Source: Casuarius casuarius
Taxonomy: Eukaryota > Chordata > Aves > Casuariiformes > Casuariidae
DNA length: 64,000 nt
Assembly (NCBI GenBank): GCA_003342895.1
Contig: PTFA01000028.1
Location: 6,181,828-6,245,827, forward strand
Direction: 5' to 3'
Shown here: in pieces, positions 37,240 to 49,239 of the stretch
Layout: the number at the start of each line of letters is the position of its first letter
Numbering within the stretch: the first letter of the stretch is position 1
Notes under the pieces: model-generated
Database searches by the model: none
Told to the model about the DNA's origin: nothing
Seen by the model: only the letters and a program-made list of their open reading frames with translations
Translations under genes and position numbers: made by a program

Positions 37240-40200
37240 TGGTCTTTATTCAGACATAGCCATTTTTCAAGAAAATACAGCTGACAATGACAGACCACTT
37301 TCCAATAGCGTATACAAATCAGGGACAGAGAAAAACTAAAAAAACTCCAAAGTTTCCCCAACAGTGCGAACCACCCTCCTCAAACAAAGAAAAGAGTTTT
37401 TGCAATGGTGACCAATTTTCTATTCCCAAGTAGATGCTCTTGAAAGGGGATAAGCTTACCATTTCTTCTGCTAAACCTATTTTCTTTTGATCATACTGGG
37501 GCAACTAGGAGATTGCAAGGGGCTGATTAAAAAACAAAAGCAAAATAAGAACAGCATAATATTAGTGTGATGAGAAAGGTCATCACCTGCTTCAGCATCA
37601 TCCAACGGTGGCAGACTAGGTGGCTCCATGCAAAATCCTAGAAAAAGCATACTGTACTCCCTGAAGACATAAAACAATCATCTGTCTTCTCAGTAGGAGT
37701 ACTCACAGAGAGAGAGAACAAGAGACCGATCAAATGACAAAGCATGCAAAAGGATCAACTCATAAAAGNTGAAGCAGTTTGGTCTAGATTCATAATCACG
37801 ATGAAAGGTGATGGCATTCAAAGGAAAATGACTCAAAAGGCCATGTAACTCCACCAAGAGCTATAGTCTCGGGCAAGGCTAATGGACAAGCTTCCATCCA
37901 AATAGAGAGCAAAGAAGGGATAGGCAAAGGGGCTGCTTGCCAAGGCACAGCAGAATAGCATGAAACTATGCCAGCAAATGGGGTGGCATAAATGTGCTCA
38001 AAATACAGAGGAGACAAACTACAAATAAAGCCCTCTCAATAGGGTGGCAAAAATGCTTACAAACAAGGGAAACAAAGGAACCAAGTCACAGAAACAAGCA
38101 GGAATTCCAGGGGTGTTTTTTTGTACATAGATGAACTTGGTACATGGCAAAACAGCAAAGGAAACCACCAACCACAAAACACACAAAAGAACAGCAGATG
38201 TCTGTAAAGCTACGTGGAGTACCAGATGCAAGAAAAGGGCAGAAGCCACAAATAAAATAGAAGCCAAAAGCCAAAGAGACNCTGGGACATGGCTCAGTGT
38301 GTTATGGCACAAAGGCACCTTAAAGGCACCTTAAGCCTTTTGCAAGAAAAGAAAGTGAAATTACAGCAAAGCAAAGCAAAGTCAAACTAAAATCATATGA
38401 TGGCATGCTGACAAGACTAGAAAAAGAATGTAACCTACAGCAGAATACTGAAGGAAACGAGACAGGCTGGAATTTCAGGTAGTATGGAGAACACAAAAGC
38501 CACTGCTTTTACAGAAATGCATGACCCGAACAACCCCTAAAGCCAAAGGATATGTTTCCTCTCATAGACAAACAACAAACTGAAAGTGTATGAGGATGAA
38601 GTAAAGCTTCTGTTCCATCCAGGCAGCAAGATGCTGGTAAATTACCATGATGTTATTTTTTTGATGGACCAGGATGTCCTCCAGACTTGTTACATGTGAC
38701 AATAGACAAAACAGTTTGGCTATTGTAGGATCTGCCTCCCAGAAAAACAATTCTATTACAAGAGCGAAACAACTAACAATGGGAGCCGCAAAAGGAATGG
38801 AAAAGGAGATAGCATTGCCACAGAAGCCAAGAGTTGGGCGAGTAGCATGTAGTCGCTGAGAAACCAGGCAAGCTATTTGACAGAGACCCACTCACTTCAA
38901 ACAAAGCACTAAAAAGAGCTCAGCATCAAAGGCTCGCAAATGAAGAAATATAAACTGACTAGACATCCGCAAAACATGTTGGTGACTAGTGCCAGCAGTG
39001 AGTATTAATAAATGTCATTGGAGCTACTTCACCATATTTGGGATGTCATCAGGTTGATAGAAATGGCAAAGAATGACATTTGGGGTAAAAACTGAGGGCG
39101 ATACTTTCAGTGTTACCAGCAAGATGTACAAACAAGATTCTTAAGGAGTCACATCATAGTGGATGATGTTCTGGTGGCACAGATACAGCGATAGCTTGGT
39201 GAAGGCTGCTGCAAATGACAGCAAAAATCTTAACTGTCTGCTGGGAGCGTCCAGGGAAGCAGAATTGTAATTTAGCGTGGTATTACATGCAGAAGTGCTC
39301 TGACCGCCCTAGGTCTGTGAGCTGACCTTGGGAAAGCGAAAGTAATAGAATAAATATCCACACAAAAGGAATTCAGTCAGTTTAGAGACTATTGGTCTTT
39401 GTAAATACGTAGTAAACCTCCATGATTACTGTTACACAAATGTACAGCAGGTATATGGTTACCTCGACAAGATAGAGCTATCACGTACCTCAAAGACTGC
39501 CTACCCATCNCAAAATACTGGGTTGTGAGCAGAAAGATGTGACAGAGGCTGCAGAAGTGATAGCAAGTAGCTTTTGTATTGAAAACTCGAATTGAAACAG
39601 TGGCTTGCAGGACTGTGTACATGTGAAAAGAATGTGAAAAGTACATCCAGCATGTCCAAGGGTGAGAAAACTTCAAGGAGAAGGTGACCATGAATGACTG
39701 GATAGCTTTTCTAAGAGCTGATAGTACCAGCCTCTGAAAGCTTTCAGTATGTTACTGATATTGCAAAGCTAGCGTTTAACTATACACTTTAAGGGACTAA
39801 GATGTACCTAGCTGGCTTCTTTTCCCAAGGAATCTTGTAACATGAAGCATGGCAGCAGACCAAAAATATGAGATCATCAAATTAAAAGAAATACAGGCAA
39901 CTGAATGACACTGAAAACATCATTCAAGGTAGTTATGAGGCAATTCTAAGACAGAGGTTAGAAGGAATCTGAGAACAAACTACATAAAACAACAGATTTC
40001 AAGTGTTCATGTCTGTCATTCCATTGGGAGGGTGAACATTCAGAAGGAGGTGTGGTCTGCCCCTAAGAGGCAGTGAGATGGGTGGAGTGGACCATGATAA
40101 CATCACAGCTAAAAGCAATCATATTGCAGTGCTCAAATCACAGAGAAATTTTTCTCAAGGACACGTTCAAACCAGTCTGGAATAAAAGCTGGGAAAGCAG

Positions 40201-40480
40201 AGATGCCACAGCCAGCTGACCATGAGACTGTGATCAGCTCTGGTATATGTGGGAAGATTCAAAGTCAATTAAAACAAACCACTTTTCCAACAGACCTTGG
40301 AGCATTGCAGGGGTGGAATTTTTCAGTGCAAGTTATCCAGTGTGTATTCAGTAAAAACTGCTATGCAGGCTTTTAGGGAGCAGAGACATGGGCAACACAA
40401 TGACAGTGACCAACCCAGAGAGAGCAAGGAAGATTCAGCTAGCCTGGAACCTCACTACGTAGTTTCACAGGGGAAATCCA
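37240..40480. other. Top-strand A-rich block, possibly a decayed retroelement
   Basis: From about 37240, and most strongly at 37500-39000, the plus strand is rich in A and poor in T, unlike the flanks (35000-35800 is T-rich). Many short Lys/Glu/Asn-rich plus-strand frames result, none over about 60 codons and none recognisable. The bias resembles that of vertebrate retroviral internal regions, but no terminal repeats, primer-binding site, or protease or polymerase motif could be seen. Alternatives are transcription-linked strand bias or an A-rich unclassified repeat. No gene is called. Confidence 0.3.
38311..38334 (+). repeat. Exact tandem duplication, 12-base unit x2
   Basis: AAAGGCACCTTA occurs at 38311-38322 and 38323-38334. 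Nearby (about 38367-38381) is a short run of the 5-mer CAAAG. Confidence 0.9.
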
Positions 40481-40484
40481 AGTT

Positions 40485-43400
40485 ATTCAATGTTTTATGC
40501 AGATTACCTATGTCTGGAATTCAGTTTCACCAGATCACTACCCATAGAAGTGGGCTATAAATGTTTTTTTTCCTGTCCAGCAGAAAGTTTTGGGATTTCC
40601 ACAATTTGCCCCTTCAGCAGCAGAATTTACCAAAGGCATTTCACGTTTATTGTGGAAAACATGGGAGAAAAACACACGTGAGAGGGAGAACATTTATAGT
40701 TGAAAGGTGGGGCTCCCATTTGCTTTCTTTACCCAGTGGTGAGAAAGGATTTTTGCCTGAGTCTTCCATATTACAGGAAAGTGTCCTAACCAGAAATATA
40801 TTCTGAGCTGAGATGATTTGGCTGGGTTACTCTGGACTTGAAAAAAATTCTTGTGAGGATGTCGCTATAACATAAAAAGGTTACTTCTCATACCAAATTG
40901 ACATTTTTAGCTGAAGGAGCATATCTTCTGTAGGATCCTGATCAGGTCACAAGCTGTGAAATGCAAAGAAGTTTTAGTTACTAAAACTCAATTAAAGTAT
41001 CAAAAATTTCAAAAAGCCCCCCAAACACATGGACAACTCTTTTTGAATGATTATGAAACTTGGTGCCACAAATTCCAGCACTGGGCACAGTGATGTGAAT
41101 GAGGTCCAGACAAAGAAGAACAAAGACACACAACAGGGACAGCCGAGTTCAACCAACNAACTAACACCTTCTGAGAACTGTACATACGGGAGCCTCCCCC
41201 TTCCTGGGGATGAAGCTTCAGCTGAGATAGCCCATCACTGGGGCCCTCTTTCTAGTCGCTTGTCCTGCTGCATCTCCAGGAAGAACATTACTGAGCAGCA
41301 CCTGGAGGTCACTGGAGGCCCCCAGAGAGTAGTGGTCATTGCTGGAGTGCTCTGTTCAGGGTCTGCCTTTGTCCATCTGGCCCTAAATTTTTAGTCCTCT
41401 GACCCTCAGCACTTCCTTTTTTAGTTCTCTGAAGTCACTTAGTTTTTCTTCATAGTTTCTTTCCCTTGCCTTCCTCCTCTCTCCTCCCCCTTCTTGTGTT
41501 TGCTTTGTGGGGGAAGTAGGGGAGGAAACAAAACATTAGTTTTGCTAGGCATAGGCTGGAGAAAATCAATGGGAACAGTGTCCATAAGGGAATGCCTGGG
41601 AAGAGCAAGAATAGGGCAGGCCTATATGATATTTCCCCAAGTACTCTCCCAGTCTTGACTATTTCAGCTCAGGGGATATCCTGAACTAGATGTGCCTCAG
41701 CTTATTTGTTTTTTCCAGGTGCTTGTCCAGTTTCCCCTTGAGCCCCTGTAAACTTTCAGTAGTTACTACTTTGGCATGCGCTTGTTTTATGCATGTACGC
41801 TGAACACAGACAGCTGCCTTAAGCTTTTGCTTGATTCTTCTGTGTGGCGAGTTGTAAAACAGCCTTTTCAGTAAAGAAAATCCTTGAAGAGGCACAAGGC
41901 TCCTGGTCTGTAGCTACATTAATTTAAAGAAAAGTCCTTGATGAAGACAAGAAAAATAAAACACTCTAGATTTTTCATTTTATCAGATTGTTATACAAGC
42001 AGCATTGCTTAGATTTAGATTCTATCCCCACTAACAATAATTTTAAAACTTGACTTCCTGAATGGAAAGTTATGTTCAACAGGATATTTAATTAAATGGC
42101 ATTAGTAGCTACCTCATGAATTTCTTCAGTGCTCCTGGACGTGAGCCTCATACTGCATTTTTCTGAAGGGTCCTGAACTCTAGCTGATACAGAAATTGTT
42201 TAAATTGACCACCACTTGTGATCTACAGACACATGAAGCTCCTTCCTAAATTTGCTTAGACAAAGCTCNAATCCTTCCATTGTTGATACCAAGCGGAGAT
42301 TCAACATTGACTCCAGTGAGAGCGGGACTGGTCTGTAATCAGCGCAGCTCACTGGCAGGTCAAGTTCTTCCTGGCTCTACTGTGTATACTATCATAGCAG
42401 AGGTCTGCTGCCAGTTGTGCCTTATCTCCCTAGAAAGGGCTGGGGACAAGATTTTGACCAGAAGGAATATAGGCCTGATATTAAGAGTTAACAAGCCAGA
42501 ACTGGCTGGCATCACAGACAAATGATATTGATCTGAGTTCATGATACAGAAATATTAATAACTAGACAGGGCAGATTTTTTTTTTTCTCAACCTGTGGGA
42601 ATCTTTAAGCTTTCACAATTTTTCTATATCTCAAATCAAGGCAGAAAATTGAAATACTGGAAGCCAAGTCAAACTCTATCCCCATCTCCCAGTTTTGGAT
42701 CATGTTCAAAATATCTTCTTTCAATTTCAAATGTGTTTTTCCTTTTTCCTCTATTTTTTCTTTGGGACTTTGAAACGAAACATCCTTTGATATTTCATCC
42801 CAGCACTGCTGCCCCCTCTGCCCTCGAGAAGGCTCACGCTCACTCCAGATTTCTGTTTGCAGTAAATCCTTGTTCCTTGGGGCCAAGCCCTCTCACAGCA
42901 TCCCTATGCATAGTGAGGCTAAGTTAGCGTAGGGCTCCTCAGCTCTGTTCCTCTAACGGTTTCTATAGTACCTACCAGGCATCATATAGCGAGTGGTTAA
43001 TTTTTTAAATTCAAAAAACATTTAAACGAGATGTTTCGACAATATAAAAATGCCTTTCTACATGTTCGAGAAGTTCTTCAAGTGGATCTATTGTCATAGA
43101 AGTTTGGATAAAGCTCCATTTTGATGACTGACATCCTCCAGGGTGAAACNCAATGAAGCGCCAGGTCCTATATTCATGAAAGAGAAGCAGGAGTTCAGCT
43201 TTTGCACCCTACAGCACAGGAAATGCTAAAGGGTACTGGCATCATTTTCCAATGCTGGTTAATCCCGTATGTCCAAATGAGACTCAGCACTGTTGAAAGT
43301 CAAACTGTGCTATTCAGGGAGCATGGACCTTGGCTCTAATTTCAACACAAATTTTTGTGCCCCATGTTTTCTTAGGACACAGTAAATCACATCACTTACA

Positions 43401-46400
43401 GAACTGTACCAGTGACATATACGGCCTACAGAAAGACAGCACTGGGCATGGCTAGACTATGATTCATTTTCCTCAGATTATGACTATGTTATTATTGAAG
43501 ATGAGAGTTGTACAGAACCTGTACAGCTTTAAGCTACTATTCAGAGCACCTTTTGAATTTTTCTGGGTTCTAGTATGTCTCACCTCTTTATTTATCTCCT
43601 TTCTTGACTTTCTTTGGTTATTTCTCACATTAACTTCCTTGAAATTGAATCAATTTCATTTAATTCCTTAATGGTCCATCTCTACAGCAGAAAAAGGGAG
43701 CAAAATCACTACTTCTTATTTTACTTACATCACCAAACTAGTGAATGTAGATTAAGTCTGTGGTGAGCTTATANCTAGTCTAGAAAAGCAAGATATTATG
43801 TCTCATACAAAGAGAAAAAGGAGTTTTACTCAAAAAATATGTGTTAAGCTTGACAACTCCTGACATACAGTCTCTTTGCTTATACCTTTAATGCCACAGG
43901 GTATATATACCTGCAGCAAATAAAAATACTTGAGATCAATAAGGAATCTCATACCATCCAGACACAAGTATATACAATTTAGCTGTGATTGAATAATGTG
44001 TTGCCTTCCTTCTCATTGCTCTCCCTTATTTGTTAAAGTCATTTGCACCTGAAACAGATTGTAAGGGAAAAAGGTGTCTTCCTCTTGAAGAGGCTTTTGA
44101 GCATATTAACAACTATTTTGTCTTTTTATTGCCATGGCGTCTAGAAACTCTACTCAGGGTTCAAGACACTCTTGTTCTTGGGACAGATGAGCATATTAAT
44201 TCCACAGTACCATGTCTTATTTTTGCTCTCATTATATATCTTTTAAAGACAGAACACAGTGGGCTGGGCTGTTTGGTCCAGCTGAGATCCATAGGTTGCA
44301 GCTTCTGTTGCCCCAGCAAGAGTAACAGCACCAGTGGGTTCATGTTATTATTACAGCAGTTGATAGTCTTTGCTGCGCACCAGGAGGCACTGTGCCAAGC
44401 AGGGGACAACCACAGCATGCAAAGACAGTTCCTGCTTTGAGAAGCTACAACAGAATGGAAATAGGAGGGTATGGGCAGATGGGAAAGCACCAGGGAGTGG
44501 TAGGAGGGCACTGTCTAACAGAGAGTATTCGCGCTCACAGCAGCGTGCTGGCAGGCTACCGCTGGCAGGTCACCTGTGGACGACTGCAGAAACAGAAGCA
44601 GAATCACTTGTGGTTCTCCCAGCCATGAAGCAAGTGTACAAAAATCAAGTGGCAGATAAGGCGGAAAAAGAAATCTGCTTAAATACATTATTAGAAATGC
44701 AGAGACTGGAGCACCAAACCAGAGCTGGGACCTGAGGACTTACTGAGCTCCCTGCAGCTCCAGCTTCTTCATCACCAGGCACCACACTCAAAGAATGTCT
44801 CAGAGAGTATCACCACTATCGTAAAAAGTAACCTCTGGCCTCCTGATTACTCAGCTACCAGGGAAGGCTGCTGCCCTGAAAAATTTTTAGGTGACACCAG
44901 AAGTAGAAATTTAGTAAAGGAACTGATTCATTGACACTTGTTAACACTGATGCAATTTTGATTAAATGGACACAGATGGATTCAGCCTACTTCCACTGCA
45001 GGTAAAATAGCATTTATCCACTTCCCACACACGTAGAACAGGAGAGTTAACAGCTTGCTTTCTTCTTCCACCCTATCAGTGGATCCAGCATCAAGAGGAG
45101 ATTTTTGTGAAACAACATGAATGGATTTCCAAGCCAGCTCCGCTTCTGCAGGAATCCCAAAAGGCTGTGAAACTGCACAGTGAGATAAGCAAAAGGGATG
45201 ACAGTAAAATAAAAACAGCAGTAACTAGATACTCAGTAAAAACCTCATAGAAGCAAGATGACTTTGTGCAATGTTTCTGATGCTTAGGATTAGTGCTGTG
45301 ACTTAGCAGTAAGGATGGGAAAGAGCTTGGCCCTGCATCCCTGGCTCTTGCCCAGATCAGCTCATGATGTGAAGAAATCCCTGGAGGAAGCTGCAAAGAG
45401 GAATGTCAGTGAGGGAGCGCTCTCTGTTATACTTCTGGTATATTTAATAATGCCTTGACATGGCAATGGGGTCACATTGCCAGACCCTGCTGTTGTGGCA
45501 GCTACTGGCAGGTACACACAGCACTGCTCAGATACACAACATACCACATCACTCGAGCTGTGGGGCTGGCGAGACGACAGTACTACACTCCTTCAGCATT
45601 ATTCTGGCCTTTTCCAATTCTCCCACTGTCTTCAAGATGAATTGGGAAGTGTCTGGCACACAAGCATTCAAAGTTAGGGTGCTGCACGTCCCTGGCAGTG
45701 ATGTACTGTTATCGCTTCAAATGCGAAAGGGAACTGTGGTGTTTTGCATGCAAGGCCGATGAGGCCAACTGCAGCAGCACGCGCTCTCATCTCTGAACTC
45801 AGTCTTAAGCAGAGTTTTAATTTGTTTGCTCAGAACTATTTATCAACCATTTTTAAACCACACACACAAGGTTGAAATGGGTTTTAACCCTTTTTACACC
45901 TCCCCAGTGCTGAAAGAACAGATACCGCATATACATTATCGAACATTGAAGACGGATAGAACTGAAAAACAGATAAGCTACAGGTAAAGAAAATATACTT
46001 GGCAGTGTATCTGTTATGCTCTCGCTTGGCTTGAAAAGACCCAGTTGAAACTGGCCCCGTGATATCCAACCTGTGCTATGTACCATTTAGAAATCAGAAC
46101 CTAAAGAAGATCTTTGGCAATGTTTTGTCAGCAGATAAGCTGGCTAAACATTAACCTCTTTTTTGCAATCCCTAATCAGAGGTTTCCATTCATACATCTG
46201 TTCTGTACTCTGAACCTTGAGTTAATGTGTCTCCGTTTTACAGGAAAACTTTGCTCACATGGCTTTTGGGTTCTGCAGACTTTACAATGTGACCCCCTGC
46301 TACCAGCTCGGCATGGAACATGACACCGCCTTCGCTCAGGTCGTATTAGCTAACAAGTTCACATCAGGTCTGATGTTTAGCTTGTTAAATACGCCTTGTG

Positions 46401-49180
46401 GTTTCCAAATGAAGCAGATCATCCAGAAGGCTAGAATGTTACAGACTGAGAGAAAGCNCTATTATTTTGAAATTCATGTTAGATGGACAAAAATAAGCTC
46501 AAATCCCTATTCAGGAATAAAGCAAGCCTGAAACACATTGCTTGCCTGGGAAAACAAACCCCACCAGTAGAGCACTTACAAATCTCCAAGCTCCTCAAGA
46601 TTCCTTTTCCATCAAAAAATCAAATGGAAGACTAGACGTTTTGCATTACAGAGTTTCTAGATAGTATATTAATGTGGTCTATTTTTTAAAATATAAATAA
46701 GAGATAGGCATTAGCTCAATGTTCTCATTTATCATTACTATGTATTAAAAAAGAAATAGAGATAAGAGGCATAATACCAACTGAAGTGTTAGATTTGCAT
46801 AGACAAATGTCATATTTTCATTTCAGTAATTTAGAAAGGCTTTGTGATTTCTCTGTAATTCAGAGTTGATGCAGTTAAGCTGGTTGCTGGGCAGGTGCAG
46901 GGTCATGGCGTAAAAATGTTTTTGCAGAGCAACTCAGTGGCTCCCTGGGCCATAATGAAGCTATGCCAGCAGCACAGCATGAGGAAGACTGGAGGATCTG
47001 AAGAGTGAAAAACATCTAATGATGTTCTTCACCTTTCCCAGTCTGCCTGTTCTCGAAGACTGTTGTGAGGGCAGTTCTGTGCCGGTATACCCCACACAAT
47101 GAAGTGACCATCCTCTCATTATCTCCCAAATTCTGTAGCTCAGTGACTTCCTAAGCCGCAGCAGTAACTCGTGGGTAATAGTCTTGCTTTCAGTATCCTG
47201 GATAAGGAGGCTCTAACCTTTGGTGTTTAAGTGTGCAGCTGCAGGCTTAGCCTGTCTCTTCTGCATTCTGGGAACCTACTTCTGAAATGCTTCTCCTCAG
47301 TTTCTGCTTAGACATTTTATTTTCCAGGCAAGAAAAATACCTAGGTCACAATTCGGTAAACCATCCCCATTTCACACACCACTTCATCACATACTTATCT
47401 ATAACTTTAGCACTGACCTGAAGGGGATGTGAGCACATACTCAACTTGCTGTCCATGCTAAATTATTCTCCTGAGCAAGGATTGGCAGAAGGATCAATCC
47501 TGAGCTGAACTGGGGCCTTGCCAGCTTTATTTCTTAGAGCTCAGCTGTTTTTTTGCAGTTGTTTAGGTTAAAAAAAAAAACAACAGCAGGTTTTTTTTCC
47601 TACTCTCCCATAACTCAGTAACCACTGAAGGGATAATGCTCACTAAAATAATTTATTTCTGGCCAGAAAGCAAAGATGAACAATTTCAATTCAAAAAGTG
47701 AATGTTTTGAAACTTACAGAAGGTGAGAACTCAGGGTGATAACCGAAACTGTCTTGTGGTCTTATTGCAGGTTCTGCTGGCAACCTTCATGCAGAAGCTG
47801 GTGGTTAAATTAGTTTTTCTCACATACAGTCTAAGGCAGTAAACTTCTTAGGAGAAGTTCCTATTATTGCAAAGCAGTCCTGTGACCATAACAGCACCAG
47901 AACAGGGATTATATTTATTTTTCTGATTTGTACAACTCCAAGCACATCTCTGACAATTAACAAGTAAGGGATAGTAGCAGAGTACAGGGTCACATTCATC
48001 TCTGCTTTAGAGACACAACACTGGCGATTGCATTTGCTTGAGGATGTGAATTTTAGCCTCCAGTAAAGAACAGCCATAACACAGAAGCATCTCCTCTCTC
48101 TCCACATCCTTTCTGTGTGCACCATGCTGCTTAGGTGTGTGTAGGTTTGCTACAATATTGACAACAACAAGCTGCTTGAAAGAATGCAGGCCCCTAGAGC
48201 CTTATGTACTGAATGTACTGTACTTATGTACAGGCTGTACTGAAGGTAACTCTCCCTGCTGCATCCTTCCCTTCTGGCCCTCTAGAAAGCCTTCCTACAG
48301 CCTGTGGCATGTAGCCAAGGTGGGTCTACTTCTTTCTGGGCTCTTTCCGTGCTTTTAGAGAGTTGGGAAATAATTTCCTCCTAAAAAGAAGTTTACAGCT
48401 TTACTTTCAAATTCCCTGTGACTCACTCCCTTCATGAGCAGATTTCTTGTACCATTTTTGATGTCAGATACAATCTAAATTATATTTACGTGACCTAGGC
48501 TTCTGCTATGTAAAGGATTTCCAGCATACTGAAGCAAAGCCTGATAACTGCTTAGGACTAAGCAGTATTATCTGATTTTTCTTTTTTTTAGTGTCTCAAG
48601 AATAGTAATCATACAGTACTCTGCAGTAAAGCCATTATATAACTACCCATCTGTGGAAGAAGAATTGCCATGGACCTACAGGCAGAGAGACGACACATTT
48701 CAGCTGCCTATCACTTCCATGTTGAAGTACAAGAGCACTGCCGTGTCACCCAGAATTTCCTCGCGAGGATCACTGCTGAGGAGGAGAAGCCAGTGGATGG
48801 AGACTGTTTTCCTTGAATAATGTTTAGTATGGATAGACTGCATCATCATAAATGTCTATCTCTATTTAGATTTAACTCTGTGTCACTGAGAGATATCAGA
48901 ATCATATAGTTTCAGGTGCGATTACAGACTCCATCCCTCTCCATATGGGAGGAGGCAATGCAGCTTTCATTAAACATCTTTTTATCCAAAGCTAAGAATT
49001 GCATATAACTGATCAATCAACTACACAGTAAAATATATCTTTTATTCAAGTCTGACAAGAGGTCAGACTGTGATGTCCTTATGGGCAAAGAATGGCACTG
49101 TATGTGGCTCAGCAGAAGTGAACAGTGGATGCAAGAGAGCCAAGGTGTTATTCAGTGTCAGTAAAGCATCACAGATGAAA
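40485..49180. other. Noncoding stretch, no gene recognised
   Basis: About 8.7 kb without supported genes. 44030-44740 contains overlapping frames of up to 136 codons on both strands in GC-richer DNA; none is recognised. 41457-41504 is a C/T-rich run. 47570-47600 pairs an A-run with a T-run. A cluster of TGTACT words lies at 48200-48246. Confidence 0.55.
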
Positions 49181-49184
49181 TCAT

Positions 49185-49232
49185 GAAGAAAAGAAAGAGG
49201 GAAAGAAGAAGAAGAGGGAGAAGAAGAAGAAG
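49185..49232 (+). repeat. 48-base homopurine tract, GAA-rich
   Basis: An unbroken run of A and G made mostly of AAG/GAA triplets (for example GAAGAAGAAG and AAGAAGAAGAAG). It is a low-complexity microsatellite-like sequence that could form triplex DNA. It begins just after an ATG, so one frame reads Lys/Glu/Arg, but there is no sign of a real gene. Confidence 0.9.
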
Positions 49233-49239
49233 CAAAGGC

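Noticed and set aside
38562..38891. 109-codon minus-strand frame considered as a retroviral envelope remnant
   Set aside because: No cleavage site, fusion-peptide or disulfide motif pattern could be recognised on either strand; length is within chance.
44030..44740. Two overlapping plus-strand frames (136 and 121 codons) and a 116-codon minus frame
   Set aside because: Different frames, no shared domain and no consistent splice phases; explained by composition.
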